Of a stretch of DNA of 64,000 nt, positions 35,640 through 48,347 are shown in pieces. The notes beneath the pieces were generated by a model. The model saw nothing but the letters and a program-made list of their open reading frames with translations, was not told the DNA's origin and ran no database searches. The stretch lies in contig NC_052134.2 of assembly GCF_016086655.4 (NCBI RefSeq), positions 13,206,001 through 13,270,000 of the forward strand. Reading direction: 5' to 3'. The stretch is from Lepeophtheirus salmonis (taxonomy: Eukaryota; Arthropoda; Copepoda; Siphonostomatoida; Caligidae). Made by a program: the position numbers and the translations under genes. How positions within the stretch are numbered: position 1 is the first letter of the stretch; each line of letters starts with the position of its first letter.

Positions 35640-36231
35640 AAAAAAATTAATATAAGGTCAATCCAAAGAATAACAAATGCGAAAGCTGTGATGACAAGGT
35701 TAAACATCTTGACCATATCCTGCAAACATGCCAACACGTACAAGGCTTCCGCATACAGAGGCATGACAAATTAGTTAACTACTTGGTCTTGAAGTTACAT
35801 CGGCCAAGAGTGTAGGTAGGTTTTAAAAAATAAAGTATGCAAAATAGGGGAGACGACATTAAAACCGGATCTTGTATTAGTACAAGGAGGGAATGTGCGG
35901 ATCTTGGGCCAAACAATTGTTGGGAATACAACTAATTTAGTCTTGGACAATAGTGTAAAATGGAAAAAAGTATTTTTCAAATGACTTACTGGAATCTATT
36001 AAGCTAATACACTCACTGGATAAATTAGTGGTTGGCGAAGTAGGCGGGATTGTCATGAATTGGAATGGAATCCTACTGGTCAAATCGAAAGAGCTACTTA
36101 AGAGATTTGGTATGCCTAATAGAGAAATTAATAACATGGAAGTCATGCCCATGAGTGATTCATTAGAGGTTAGGGCAGCCTCCACCCATGCAGACAACCC
36201 TGATATTAATATTTATGTAAATGTGAATTAA
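35640..36231 (+). pseudogene. 3' end of an R2-like non-LTR retrotransposon: zinc knuckle and restriction-like endonuclease
   Basis: On the plus strand: a CCHC motif (CESCDDKVKHLDHILQTC), then GFRIQRHDKLVNYL, the arrangement in R2-clade proteins where C..C......H....C is followed by G.R..RHD. After one frame change: LKPDLVLVQGGNVRILGQ (35860-35915), the PD of the restriction-like endonuclease catalytic site, then LDNSVKWKK. After another shift (36028 on): NWNGILLVKSKELLKRFGM and the terminal region to a stop at 36231. In R2 elements this endonuclease nicks the genomic target for target-primed reverse transcription. The reverse transcriptase is absent, so the copy is 5'-truncated, and frame breaks make it dead. 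Another RLE-bearing clade (NeSL, R4 or CRE) is possible. Confidence 0.75.
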
Positions 36232-37045
36232 CCACTCGAAAAAGTACAAAACTATTATTTATGTTGCTTTAAGGCAGTAATAATTTAATTTATTTTGTAC
36301 TCAATTAAACATATTCTCACGCTCTTTGTTTTTTATTTTTGGGTGTAATTTTTCGTATGGATTTAAAGTACTTCACATTGAGTGAATATATGAGTTTTGA
36401 TAATATGTGTAATATTATATTAAGTTATTGGTTGCAAATTGCAATTAATATTAATATTATTTCTATTTATCTTGGCTGCAATGTATTTTTTCATTGCCGC
36501 CTACATATCGGGGTTTAGTTAAAAAAAACTATTAATTTTTATGAAAATACATCCTATAATACAAATGTTCAATCATTTTTTATATTTGTAAAATGACAGG
36601 CAATATTTCAAAGAGATATTACAGTCAATTAAAGGCATTGAATTCAAATTTCTCGGATGAATTAAAATATCCGATAGTGTTAACTGTAGCTTAAAAACTC
36701 TGTTCTATCTATTTGACTTGATTTGGTCCAATATTGTCTTAGAAATATTATTGATTTCCTAATTTTAACAATGTGGTGGTGAGTTTTGGCTACTTTAAGT
36801 ACAATTAGCGGTGTCTCCAAAGGATTAATCAGAATCATTTGTTCGTTGAAATTAACAATAATTTGTTGGAAAATGTATTCTATGTTCAATTTTGAGAAAA
36901 ATTATTTTAATTTCCTTTTGGGCTGACGTGCTACAAATATGCAATTTTATTACCATGACTCAATACTATTAAGAGTTTGTCATAAGTTATACATATATAA
37001 TAGATTTTAATAATTTATTATGACTTTATTCATCTATATTCACAT
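36231..37045 (-). repeat. Partial inverted copy of the hAT element 5' region
   Basis: Read on the minus strand from 37045 to 36231 it follows hAT positions of about 19566 to 20285. Shared blocks include tgacgtgctacaaat (complement), gacaggcaatatttca (complement), agagcgtgagaatat and taaattaaattattactgc. It lacks the terminal repeat, the outer palindrome arms and the transposase. Its left edge abuts the stop of the R2-like relic. Some short open frames inside it are not coding in the other copy. Confidence 0.8.
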
Positions 37046-38129
37046 ATCGGATTAAGAGAAGATCAATATGATTGAATCACAACGGACATAGCTGTGAAAA
37101 TAAGATATTGTTTTTTAGTCGGCTATTGGTGTTTTAAACTTGAGTTTGATGTATTTTTTTTAGGATTCCAGTTGACATTTTATACAAAAAAAGCTTTGAA
37201 GACCCAGGCATACATGAAAGCGTTTTCGTTTTTCTACATTCAATTTAATCTAGTATTTTTATTTGGAGTATCCCACTTTTTTATGCCTCAAAAACTGTAG
37301 AGCTTCATTTAACGAGCAGGCTAGTGTATGAATGTATACTGCACAAGCCTGGTACAACCTAAATCTTTAAACCAAATAGCGAAACGCGACCGTTAGCTTG
37401 AAAAAATAATCTGGTTAGTATTTTTCATATTTTTTCGCTAGATGTCGCTTTTCCTGTGAATTCATTTATTTATTTATACTAAAGACTGTAACACGTGTTT
37501 TTTGTTTATCAATATCGTATATTATATTATGTTCTAGTCATTCAATAGTTATATATATAGTTAATTATATTACTTTTTACATTATACATAAATTATGTCA
37601 GTTGATAAGAATACTCTTTTGGAGTCTTTTAACGCTTACAAGCCTGCCTATTGGTGATGGGTTTAACTTTGATTAACCTTCTTAATCATATCTGCGTCGT
37701 TCAATGAACCCAATAGGTCTATGCTGCTTTGCTTTTCCTTTAAAATAGACAAGACACTTTTTTTCATCATGTGTCTTTTTCTTTTTCTCTTATTCAGCCT
37801 AAGCAATGATATGTGAACTATGGTACATAAGTAGAGTAATCTTATTTAATGAAGTTTATTGTGCTGAATAAATAACTTATTGAATAATTATTTTTGATAT
37901 TAAATTTTGTAAATGAGTTTCTTATTCGATTTTTCTGTGTTTTTGTTTTTATGTGCAATCCTACATTATGCATCTGGATTGCCATCAAATGTACACACTC
38001 TTGGTAAACATTCTGAAGTGCTACATGAGTTGGACATTCGCATCATGTAAACATCATGTTACACTTAATATAAGGATCTATCCTTTTGATGAGTGTAATT
38101 TAAACCTTTTCCGGTTGACAACTAAATAA
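37046..38129. other. Unassigned stretch before the second Gypsy relic
   Basis: Possibly includes a decayed LTR: a poly(A)-type signal (gaataaataac near 37875) and, at 38155, tggtgcaagaagggg, which loosely resembles a tRNA-Leu primer site. No second LTR copy was found, so this is not called. Confidence 0.3.
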
Positions 38130-38870
38130 TCATCCTTCCCAATTCGTGATGGATGGTGCAAGAAGGGGCCATAGATGGTCAACATGGTAGGAAGAGATCG
38201 AAATTTACGTGACCCTGTTTGAGGAATTGTCCTCAGAACGGAAAAAGTCTCTCCAGCTTCACTGTGATGGGACAGAGGTCTAGCAATGGTTCAACACCAT
38301 TGTTACTTTATCTGAAGAGAACGTCTTTACCTCTACGTAAGGGCAATTTGCGATGCTTTCTCCCCAACGGGAAGTCTATTGTTTGAACTTTTCCGACTGT
38401 TTGAAATGAAACAGGGAGTTGGGGAGGCTACGGATGACTACGTAACTCCGTTGCGTGGCCAGGCAAAGTTTGGCCGATTTTTGTTTGGGAGTTGCAAGGT
38501 CTCATTCGAGGACGAAATAATTCTCGACATATTGGTCAAGAACAATTCGTCACCACGGCTCCGCCAAACTGTATTTGAGAGAGGCAGCACAAATTTGACC
38601 GACGTGTTGCCAATAGCAAAATCGTTCGAAACCTCCATCAACGCTAAAGAAAAGTAACCGAGTGAAGTTGTCATGGCATCCGAAAATAAGGGCCCAAAAA
38701 GGTTTCCATCGTTCCAAAGGGCGTGGTCTACTTAAAAGGTCAATCAAAAGATGGACAGAGGGAATTGCAAGTTTTGTGGGAGAAACTATGTCTTCCGGAA
38801 GTCAAAATGCCCTGCATTTGGCAAGGAGTGTACCTGGTGTAGGAAGCTGGGTATTTTAGGTTATGCTATC
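38130..38870 (+). pseudogene. gag: Gag relic of a second Gypsy-type element
   Basis: Frames near 38150-38660 read like a capsid-type Gag: ELSSERKKSLQLHCDG, then LFELFRLFEMKQGVGEATDDYVTPLRGQAKFG, EIILDILVKN. At 38750-38850 come paired Cys motifs, NCKFCGRNYVFRKSKCPAFGK and CTWCRKLG, the zinc knuckles that end Gag in this Gypsy group. Frame changes near 38340 and 38660. The protein text differs from the Gag at 9430-10130, so it is a different family. A dispersed repeat follows before Pol pieces resume at 40689. Confidence 0.7.
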
Positions 38871-38932
38871 CGTCATCTGAGCCTTCCAGTTCGTCTATCT
38901 CATTCCAGTTAAAAGAGGGAGTAAGGGATAGA

Positions 38933-40670
38933 TAAGGGTGATAATTTTGATAAGATTGGAAAGGCTTGCGAGGAGAAGAGAAGAAATACTTATGGCATCA
39001 TTGATTAAATAATATACATCTTCTTCTATCAATCAAGAACGTTATCATTCCCGCCTTTATTATTCAATATTAATATAATATTAGATGGTGATAGTCGATG
39101 GAGAACTGAATAAAATGCCTAAAATAACGTTGCCTTCTGTCTGGGCTTATGAAAATGGAGGCCCAGGAATTTGGAAAATACTTACCGGATGAGAAACAGA
39201 TGGTTTGTAGGATTTGTCGATATAAATGTGCTTTTAGTCCCCTGTCTAGAATTACACGCCACTCATTATCCTCATCTCATATCAAGAGCATGGATATTCA
39301 TCTATAAAATTAAGTTAATGATGAATACATCAAGTAAGACTTTAACTTTGATCTCACAAAGATGCTTATTGCATATATTATTTATATTTTAGCTAAAAAT
39401 ACCAAGAATTATGATACACAACACATTAAATAGCAAAAACAACTGCTTAAATGGTCACAACAACGGGGGTAGTAGCTTTGGATGGTTCGCAACTAGTTTG
39501 TCTGAGACTAGTTTCCTCACTTAAAGACTTGGGTATGATCATTAGGTTTTCCAATATTACATAGTCAATAAATATTACTTTTTTATCACTTAAGGCTTAG
39601 CTATGGTTGATAGGCTCTAACTAATAGTGTTCAGAAAACTCATAAAAGACAAAAACAACTGCTTAAATGGTCACAACAACGGGGGTAGTTACATTGGGTG
39701 TAGCATTATAATTAGCAATTGTGTATATCCTTCATGATAATAGTATGTTGTTATATAAGCATAAATAACGGGGAAAATATCTTTTTCATGCTCTTAATAA
39801 GGGGTAATATCGCCGGATATTACTACATAATTAGCTTTTGCTCCAAATCTTTCAGATGGATTTATTTGTACCATTTTTTTTATTAGTATATTTATTGTCT
39901 AATTTAATGATTTTGACATTTACTTTATTATTAATAATTAGTTAGATCTCATCGGTAGAGATATATCTATCCTGTGCACAATTGTATATAGCAACTTCCA
40001 CATGAAGAAGAGGGGTGATTATCGTTTTGATTAAACTCCACGTCTCGCTTGTGTTTTGCAACCTAAAGTTATGCCATACTGAACTGGATTCCGGTGTCAG
40101 AACAAGAAAATATTATTTAAATCCATCTATTATTTCAATATTCTGTATAGATAATTTACTGTTATTAGTTATATGATTCCAATTGTTTAATTTTGTATAT
40201 TTAACATAAATGTATGATGGTATATTTTTTATTATGTAGATTATATTTAATTAAAGCCTTCTTTTTTAAACTTGGAACTTCAAATATATTTCGAAATATC
40301 CTACTTTGTCGTTTCATTAGCTATGATTCTGAGAATAAGGTTCATAATGAATTACAATTTCATGGAGTGTGACGTTATAAAATCGACTGTAACGGATAAA
40401 AAACGTCTAAGTCAATTATACGTAGTATGTGTTCATTAAACATTTTGCTAATAAATACTTTCTTTATACCCTCAAAAATCATAATAAAGCAGGCAGATGA
40501 TAATCACATCAGTATTTTAAACAATGACACCATATGTATTTTTTTTCCTGTTCTCCTTGCACGCGTTTTTCTCTACAATATTATCAACTTTAGGGATAGA
40601 GCATTTCTCTTCCTTAGGATAAATAGGAGAAGAATTTTTATTTTTATTCAACCTTTGTACGAACGTTAAT
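38933..40670 (+). repeat. Dispersed repeat, inverted copy R (about 1.7 kb)
   Basis: Matches the reverse complement of 29585-31495. Inside, the segment acaactgcttaaatggtcac with its continuation occurs twice, near 39440 and 39655. A 100-base stretch near 40310-40410 is absent from copy L. It lies exactly between Gag and Pol pieces of the second Gypsy relic, as if inserted there. Confidence 0.8.
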
Positions 40671-40688
40671 ATTTTAAATTTATATCTG

Positions 40689-42050
40689 GTGGACATGTTA
40701 AAGGTTGTCAAGAATAGTGGTCCAATAGAGGTCTTTGGAGGCAAAAAAGTCAAGACGCTGGGCCCTGTCAGGTTGTCTGTTACTTTAAATGGTTCTAACC
40801 CTGTTTGTTCTAAATTTAATCTGTCTCCTATTGGTCAACCAATCCTAGGTTTTTGGGATTGCTTGAACTTTGGTTTGGTCAAGCTGTTCAATTCTCCTAC
40901 TGCATGCAATGCAGTTGGTTCCACGGAATTCCGAATGGAGGTACTGAAAAATAAATATGGTGATATATTCGATGATTTGAAAGGAAGAACAAAGAGGCAT
41001 ACTCAAAGAGTGGTTCACCTTTAAGACAATGCTTGAGCCCGGTATATTACAGCCCTTTCAGTGCCACAGGCACTCTATGAGAAGGTGCTTTGGAGATTCG
41101 AGAGATGGAGAAGCGTGAGCCCATTTCCAACATTAATTCTTCAGAATGGGCCTCTTCAATTGTTTCGGTCCTCAAGCCAGATGGAAGTGTTTGTGTTTGT
41201 ACCAACTTTACCCAAACTATATCTCCAATGGTGTACAAGATATTGCACTCTCTCCTGCATCCAGATAAATTGTTTGTAGATCTTGCTTAGGCCCATTTCT
41301 CCTCCAAATTGTGGTCTTTCTTGGTCTGAAAAAGACAGGTTAGCTTTCAAAATATAAAGTCTGCTATAGCTAACTCACCTTTTCTCACTCATTATGACCT
41401 GTCTCTGTCGTTGGTGTTGTCAACTGATGCCTTGCTTGTTGGTCTTTTGGACCATTTTAGATTTTCAATTCAAGATCAAGACAGACCATAAGCCATTGCA
41501 AAATATTATCAACCCGTGGACAGACTTGCCAGATATTGTCTCTGTCCATCTTGTTAGATTCTTAATGTTGTTGTCGGCTTTAAATTATACAATCAACTAT
41601 GTGAAAGGCATCGATTATTACCATTCCCATTCTGGATGATTCCACAAAGTTACTGCAATGCAGAGCTATCTCAGACTCATGCTCTTCTGAATCGTCCTTC
41701 CTGTCCAATTTACAGGAGGACCAAGAGCTTGGCAACGCTGTGGAGGCTATTAAAGCTTGTGTATGGGATAGTGGCATCGTCAAGGTCGACTTCCAAAGAA
41801 AGGACAGTTTGTATCTCAAGAATGGCTTCTTATTTTAGGGTGTCTGCCTCATCATCTCTCTTCCCTTAAGAAGAAAGTTTATTGAAGAGTTGTATTTGAC
41901 GCATCGAGGCGTGGTAAAAAGGAAGTCTGTCTCCCAATTTGGATAATTATATCGAAGATTTTGTATCGGCGTGTCACACAAGTGTGTTCTTGTTCTGATA
42001 TCACAGTTCACTCCTTCTTTTCCTACTTCTCTTCCCCCTTTCACTAAACA
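40689..42050 (+). pseudogene. pol: Pol relic of a second Gypsy-type element, with the RT core deleted
   Basis: Order: end of protease (GPVRLSVTLNGSNPV, PILGFWDCLNFGLV) and linker KNKYGDIFDDLKG (40690-41010); start of RT (SNINSSEWASSIVSVLKPDGS, then CTNFTQTISP) at 41100-41230; then abruptly KSAIANSPFLTHYDLSLSLVLSTDA, from the RNase H side, near 41350-41420; RNase H end IKTDHKPLQNIINPWTDLPD with NYVKGIDYYHS (41480-41630); and integrase-side scraps to about 42050. The RT catalytic YxDD segment is missing, so this is an internal deletion. Frames shift at each step. Confidence 0.75.
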
Positions 42051-42244
42051 AGGAAAAAATTAAATTAACATGACCTAGTGGTGTAGGTGGTACGACCTTC
42101 GGCAGCCTAAGTGGATTGCTACGACTATAAAGATGAAAATTGGAAATAAATTAATCAACCTCGTCCTAGTGTGAGAAGTTGATTGGGGTTGGTGTTATGT
42201 ATTCTCGCCTTTTTATTTACTTTTCAGTCAAAGAATATTAGTGC

Positions 42245-43790
42245 TACGTGTGCCCTGGCCTCTTGTACCCCCACCTGATACATTCTATCATAAATTTCGA
42301 CAGGATCATGCATTGCCCAAAATTGAGTGAAGGCCTGCAAAAGAAAAGACAAGCTCAATCCAAAAAAATCTCCCATCTGCTACAATCATTTCAGCCAATA
42401 CTGTTATGAAAGAGATCTCCGTAATGAGTTACTTGGGCTAGCATCACTAAAGTTCCCCAAGAAAGGATCTGTTCCATCTGCAAATTTATACACCTCCAGC
42501 ATTTCAAGCTTAACTATACGTTCTGAGCGAGCAAAAAAAATATCTAGGAAAAGGGAGATCCACCAAAATATTGAACCTTTATTGGCATCTAGATTATAGT
42601 GAGACGAACAGTAAATTTTGAGTACTTGAGAAGAACTCAAACCGTCCAGATGCCAAGTCACCAAGCTTTTGATAGGTGTACTGAAGGTTTTAATGTTGTC
42701 CCTGGAATTAAGAAAGACTTCTCACGGATTCTTCACAAAATGCGTCTTAATTTTGGAAATGAAGAAGACTGCTTTGGAGCAATTTATTTTGACAAGGTTG
42801 ATATAAAGAACGGGTTTGAAATCGAAATAAAAACTCAAACCATGTATGGTGACAGTAAGAAAGTTCAAATTGCAAGGGTCCAAGGTCTTTTTTAAGCCTT
42901 GGAAACAGCCTATATATTTCAACCTTTAAGCTCCAAATACAAAGGAGAGACTATTCGAGATTATCAATGAAATTAAAGTATGTGACATCAAGATCTTTGC
43001 CGTCATTTTGGATCTCAGAAATAAAACCTTCTTTAGTCAGCTTGGGCTCCTCAAACATGGTCAGTTTACTTTTCCAAGCCCACATGATTCAAGTTTGGCA
43101 ATTTTTGGATTTCCAGATGTCCCAAATTGATTGAACTAGCCCAAAACCACCTTCTAGACTAGGGATATATGTATCATTCCTAATTGTTTCCGAAATCAAT
43201 TAGTTTTGGAAAATAACATTTTGAATAACTCCTGCATATTGATCTTGGTGAATTGGAAATTGACTTGGCATCATTTGAGTACGAAGGGATTGCTTGCCAA
43301 AGGGTTAGGCTAACTTGTCAAATATTCTCTGAGACTCTCACATTCATTTTGGGGAGGAAAATGAAGAGGGCAAAATGGCTGAAAATACTTTAATAATATT
43401 TATTCGGTGGTTTGACGTCATGAATTTACGAATCCCTCTGGGCTTCTAAAAATGCTCTTAAGGGAGGGTTTAGTTTATATATTGAAGAACAACTAGCAAT
43501 CTTGGATGATATGTTTGATTTCATGAACTCCATGCAGCTTGAAATTCAAAATAACCCATTCTCATCGAGAGACTTACACCTAAGATATTGATGATAATTA
43601 GTCTAACAAAACACCATGGATTCTTCATCTTTTCCCAGCAGATTTTAATTTATCCCACAAATGCATTCCTATCAGATGTTGCTATGTTTAAGAGATATTT
43701 TGTGGCATGCACAAGGAGAATATGAAGCAAAACCCTCGAGTGCTGGATAGACTAATCGAAGCTTTAAATTTCAATTTAAGTGGCAAATAT
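42245..43790 (+). pseudogene. P-element-like transposase relic with THAP domain (copy 1)
   Basis: THAP domain: CALASC near 42255, HKFRQDHALPK, CKRKDKLN, then CYNHFSQYCYERDLRNELLGL and a VPSANL ending, the usual C2CH order ending in AVP. Later: CFGAIYFDKVDIKNGFE, YGDSKKVQIARVQGLF near 42770-42890 (usual form FDE, with a catalytic Asp/Glu block), KLIELAQNHLLD near 43125-43160, the P-element HLIKL.RN.LLD block, and farther scraps to 43790. THAP binds the element ends and the RNase H-like core cuts DNA in P elements. Many stops and shifts show it is dead. It is related to, but distinct from, the copy at 48348-50838. Confidence 0.75.
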
Positions 43791-46700
43791 CCACTAGAAA
43801 TTATTTAATGCTACGCAATAACGCGTAAAGGAATTAGTTAAAGCTTAGCATATTAATTTGAAGAGCATAATGATATTCGTAGTTTCAAGCAGCTCGTCCA
43901 ATTAAAAAAATATTGCTCGAACAAACTTGTTTTACCATTATTTATTTGAATTATTTCATAACTATGATTTTGATTTTAAAGTCATGCTTCAAATAAACCT
44001 GACCTCTGGTGTCCTATATATGTTATTATAGATTTGGACCTTTATATTATGTAGTGAGTTCTCTGCATTCAAATTGTTTATGGTCAGTTTACAATTAGCA
44101 AATATTACATTTTGAGCTAGATTCCTTGTAATCTTAGAGCAAAATACAAGTACAAGCCTGCGTTTTCCACACATATGTGACGTCATTTGAATGGGCTTTC
44201 TTACTTCTGTCAAATTATAAAAGTTGTGAGCGATACACCCTTATTATTTACCACCTTGATAAATTCTCAACTCACGTTGTTATATTATTTTTTTAATTTC
44301 TGAGTGGATACAACACTTGTGACGTAACTAAGCTCAGCCAATCAGAATGCAAACGCTAAAGAAAACACCTTTATTATCCACCATGTAGTTAAAAATAATA
44401 TTTTATCCTGAATACAGAAATGAAATCTACATTTACTTGCTGCAAAATATATATACAATTATAATATTAAATACAATAATTTTTGGATTTAGACATATCC
44501 AATTAATTCAAGATACATTTGACAGTTTATTTACTCTTCTATTTGCTCCAAGATCACCATGTCTCTTGCATTTTCTATTTTCTTGCACATTAACAGAGGG
44601 GCTTTTAACAATGAAATTTTCTAAGCTATTAATTCAATCATTTTAAAAATCATTGTATAATTTTACTACGCACATACCACTTAAAAACAAGGTCCATTGT
44701 ATATATTAGTCCTCCTCCACCCTTATTGATGGTGAAGAGCAAAATTCACATATTTTAACTTATTCGTATACAAGACATTAGAGGAAATCAATTCCTCAAT
44801 TTTCGTAATCATCTTTTTTGGCTCCACATAATTGTCTTTCTACTTTTCAAATAAGCTATGACGGATTGTTGCATCAACAATCCTAAATTTTCTTGACCTT
44901 AGAATATATCAAGTCTTGAAACTGGAAGACTCTTATGTTAAAGATAAGGATAAAAAGTCAGCTCCTGCTGTTAAAACAATCTTAATTGGATATCTGACAA
45001 ATTATTGAGTTGTTTGAATGAGTGAAACGCCTCTATTTGTTCATTTAAAAATTCCAAATATTTCCTGTGACTTGCTTCTGAAGATACTCAAATCGTACAT
45101 CTCCTTTAGCAAGATTAATCAGTGTCTTTTGGGGTACAAATATTGATAGAACTACATAATATATTTTTTTAGTTTGCTTCTTTTTATTAGTCCATGACAT
45201 GTAAAACTATGGGATTTGTTATCCGATAGGTTCTTCTTTAATGTCCGTATTCATAAATGTAATGAGTCCACACTTGAATTCTAGTAGGTGTCTAATCATT
45301 TATACATATATCTTTAACCCTTAGCTCCCAAATATTTCAGAATGTCGTTTCCACTCCTGCAGCTTAGCTTATGACGGAACATTAATCAGAATAGGGACAA
45401 GTCCTTATACAGGAAGTCCACGTAAAATATCAAGTCATGTACACAACTTGTGGGCCAGGGTTTATTGCAGCATATTAGAAGATTTCTATCTTGGCATGTT
45501 TCTTCATCATTCTGTAGTTTTATTGTCCGAATATAATATAAATTGCAACAAAATTTCACACAATAATATTGTCTTGCAATGAAATTACTTACAATCATAT
45601 TGATTCCCGATGATATTACCAACAACGTTTTTGTCTTTCAATAATAATGTACACAACGATATTATCCCAACGTTTTTGTTTAAATTACCACAATCGTTTT
45701 ACAGTGAACCCATTGCGTAAGTCAGTCAACCTAGATAAAACTTTGTAAGATAATAGATTAATTTTGTTACCATTCCTCGATAAACAACATTGTTTGGAAA
45801 GATATGATTATAGTTTTGATAAAAAGTAATTTTATGTTTCCATCTATTTCTCACCATAACGATTTCATTCCTCTGTCAACGTCTTCGCCTACACCATCTA
45901 TCAATTTAATCAAAATTAGCCCATGAATTTTATCTTTACCAACGAATTATTTGATACAAGATAATTCGTCATCATCTTGGAGTAATTTATTAGAAGTTAG
46001 AATTCATCATTTTCCCTTGCTTCATTTTTTAAATTTTAATCTACTTTTCTTCTATTATAAGGCACATCATGTAACTTTGATAGCACATCATGTAACTTTG
46101 ATAGCACAAATACGGATCTATCTACATCTTTTGATCCCGATCGAGAACTTTAAGATGCATAAAAAAATGATGTACTTCAATCAGAATAATAATAAATAAG
46201 TTATTTTGATGTGATGGATGTTATTTGCAGAGTAAATATTTGAAAAACGACATTAAAAAATGTTGATATTGCAAACATTGCATAAAAAACATTACAAAAA
46301 TCGTGAAAAAAAATATTTTGTACAAAATATAAGGAAATATAAGGTTATTCTGATGTGAGTAGTTTTTATTGTCTACCTCCTGCATTTATAATAATTGGTT
46401 ATGAATAATAACCCACTATAAAAGTATATGTTTATATTTATATTATTTAATTAATTGTAGTTGTTAATAAACTGAATATTGATTTTTGTTTATTATCAAA
46501 TTTATGAATAATTTTGATTTAATGTTAATATATTATATATATTATTGTGATGTAAATAAATAAGTTGATTATGTTTTTTAGTATAGATCAATTTATAAAT
46601 AACCAATGGAAGACTAAAATTATTAATTAATTGAACTTGGAAATCTAAATAATATTTATGTATAGGTAGATAATGACTATACATAAATATGTAAGCATAT

Positions 46701-48347
46701 TTTGAAAAAGTACACATTTTAAATCATAATTTGAAATAAAATCAATAGGAATAGTTTCAAATCTTGGACCAAACACTTTGATTTATGGGAATTCTGTTAT
46801 TATTAAAATATTTATCTGAGATAGAATATTAGTATCTCATAATCTTGGAAGAGTGGAACAATGCAGATTATTTATACTAATTACTGTATTCTTACATTAC
46901 AAGATATTATTTTAAGTCAAAATCCTAGGATCCTGAAGGATACAGTTGTATGCTAATATTATGTGTCTAAATAATTTAGGCGACTTTAGGTCTAATGTTA
47001 CTCCAGTAGACCCCCCTTGAGTTCTGGTCGAAAGCTGAATAGTATTCAACAGTGGACAACAAATGTTAGCCCAAGTCATTAAATATCTCGATCGGATGTC
47101 TTTTAAGAACAATTCAAGTTCATAATTACAATATAGGAGGGTCCATAGAGTTCAGTATAAACTAGCTTTCAAGGCGCTAGTCTTAGATATCGGTCGAAGT
47201 AAAGTATCGAGTTTTTGATTGTGAGATCAAGTCGAGTCGCAAGTCTTTAAAATATGTACTCAAGTCTAACTTGAGTCCCGGGGGTTCCTCATGTAATTAA
47301 TTCAAAACATAATGAGAAGACACAAATTAAATTCTAATCTTAGTCTGCAAGGACTTTTTATCATAACTATATTTATAACCCTCCAACCAATGTTGTATAG
47401 TTAAGAATGGTTAACTATTTAAACCATTATCTCATTAAATTTTTATCAGGGTTGAATGACTTACAAATATTCAAATTTGAAGGAAGGGATCCAATCCTAG
47501 ATCATTTGAGTCCTAAAATGGTAAAACTCTCAATAAAGGTATGAGAAGAGTAGAAGATATGGATCGTTGATATTACAATATTTAACTGCTATGTCCTCTA
47601 AATATTGAAATCACATTTAAAAAAATTATTATTTCCAAGAATCGGATTCAATATTTTGTAGGACGTCGAAGAACAATTCCATCGTCATTATCAAAACCAA
47701 AAAAAAAAAAAAAAGACATCGCATTGTTTAATATTGTTTAAATGTATAATTGTTATGGATATTGCCGAAGTACATATATTTATTCTGTGATACATTGGAC
47801 CTAAAATTTCAATATTAAATACTTTTCTTATAAAGAATTCTAACATGTTTGAAATATAATATTATGTATGTAACAAGAAAAAAGAAATATAACAATCATA
47901 TTTCATCTTTAACATTAATTTTTATTTTATAATTGTTAAATATATTTTTAATTTTATAATTGTTATATATAATTTTAATTCATTTTTCGCGGATAAAGAA
48001 GGAGAAAATATATAGATTGATGGCAAGGCTTCAAGATTTACAATATGGTCTTTACGGCTTAGGGATTCAAGCATTTAGAAAATTCACATTTCAACAGCAT
48101 AAGAAAAACTGTATCCTCGAGTCCTCATGCTCCAGGTATATGGGAAAATTAGTAATGTCTGGATCCATCTGTAGTCTTGTCTAAGGTGGGGAAAATATTC
48201 AACTTAAATGTGTACTGATGAATGAGGCAGCTACAATTTTCGTTCAGGTTATCATCAATAAAGCCTACATAGTACAATCAATATAAGACACTAAATATTA
48301 AGATATAATAATGCACTCATATCTACCAAAATCCATATTTTCATTAG
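43791..48347. other. Long AT-rich stretch with no recognised gene
   Basis: More than 4.5 kb with no domain on either strand. Weak items: a possible RT-like scrap on the minus strand at about 45150-45060 (TLINLAKGDVRFEYLQKQV), a 21-bp tandem duplication at 46062-46103 and an A-run at 47700-47714. Open frames there are short and low-complexity. Confidence 0.45.
46062..46103 (+). repeat. Tandem duplication of 21 bp
   Basis: Two perfect adjacent copies of gcacatcatgtaactttgata; probably a recent replication slippage. Confidence 0.85.

Noticed and set aside
37690..38160. Candidate LTR and primer site for the second Gypsy relic
   Set aside because: No second LTR copy was found after 42050 and the primer-like motif has too many differences.
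30963..39392. Similar short open frames (MENTYRMRN...) at 31262-30963 and 39171-39392
   Set aside because: They lie in the two copies of the same dispersed repeat; the similarity reflects DNA duplication, the frames end at different points and no domain is visible.
45060..45150. RT-like scrap (TLINLAKGDVRFEYL) on the minus strand
   Set aside because: Only about 20 residues resemble the Gypsy RT LNLAKC..F..YLG block; nothing before or after supports it.
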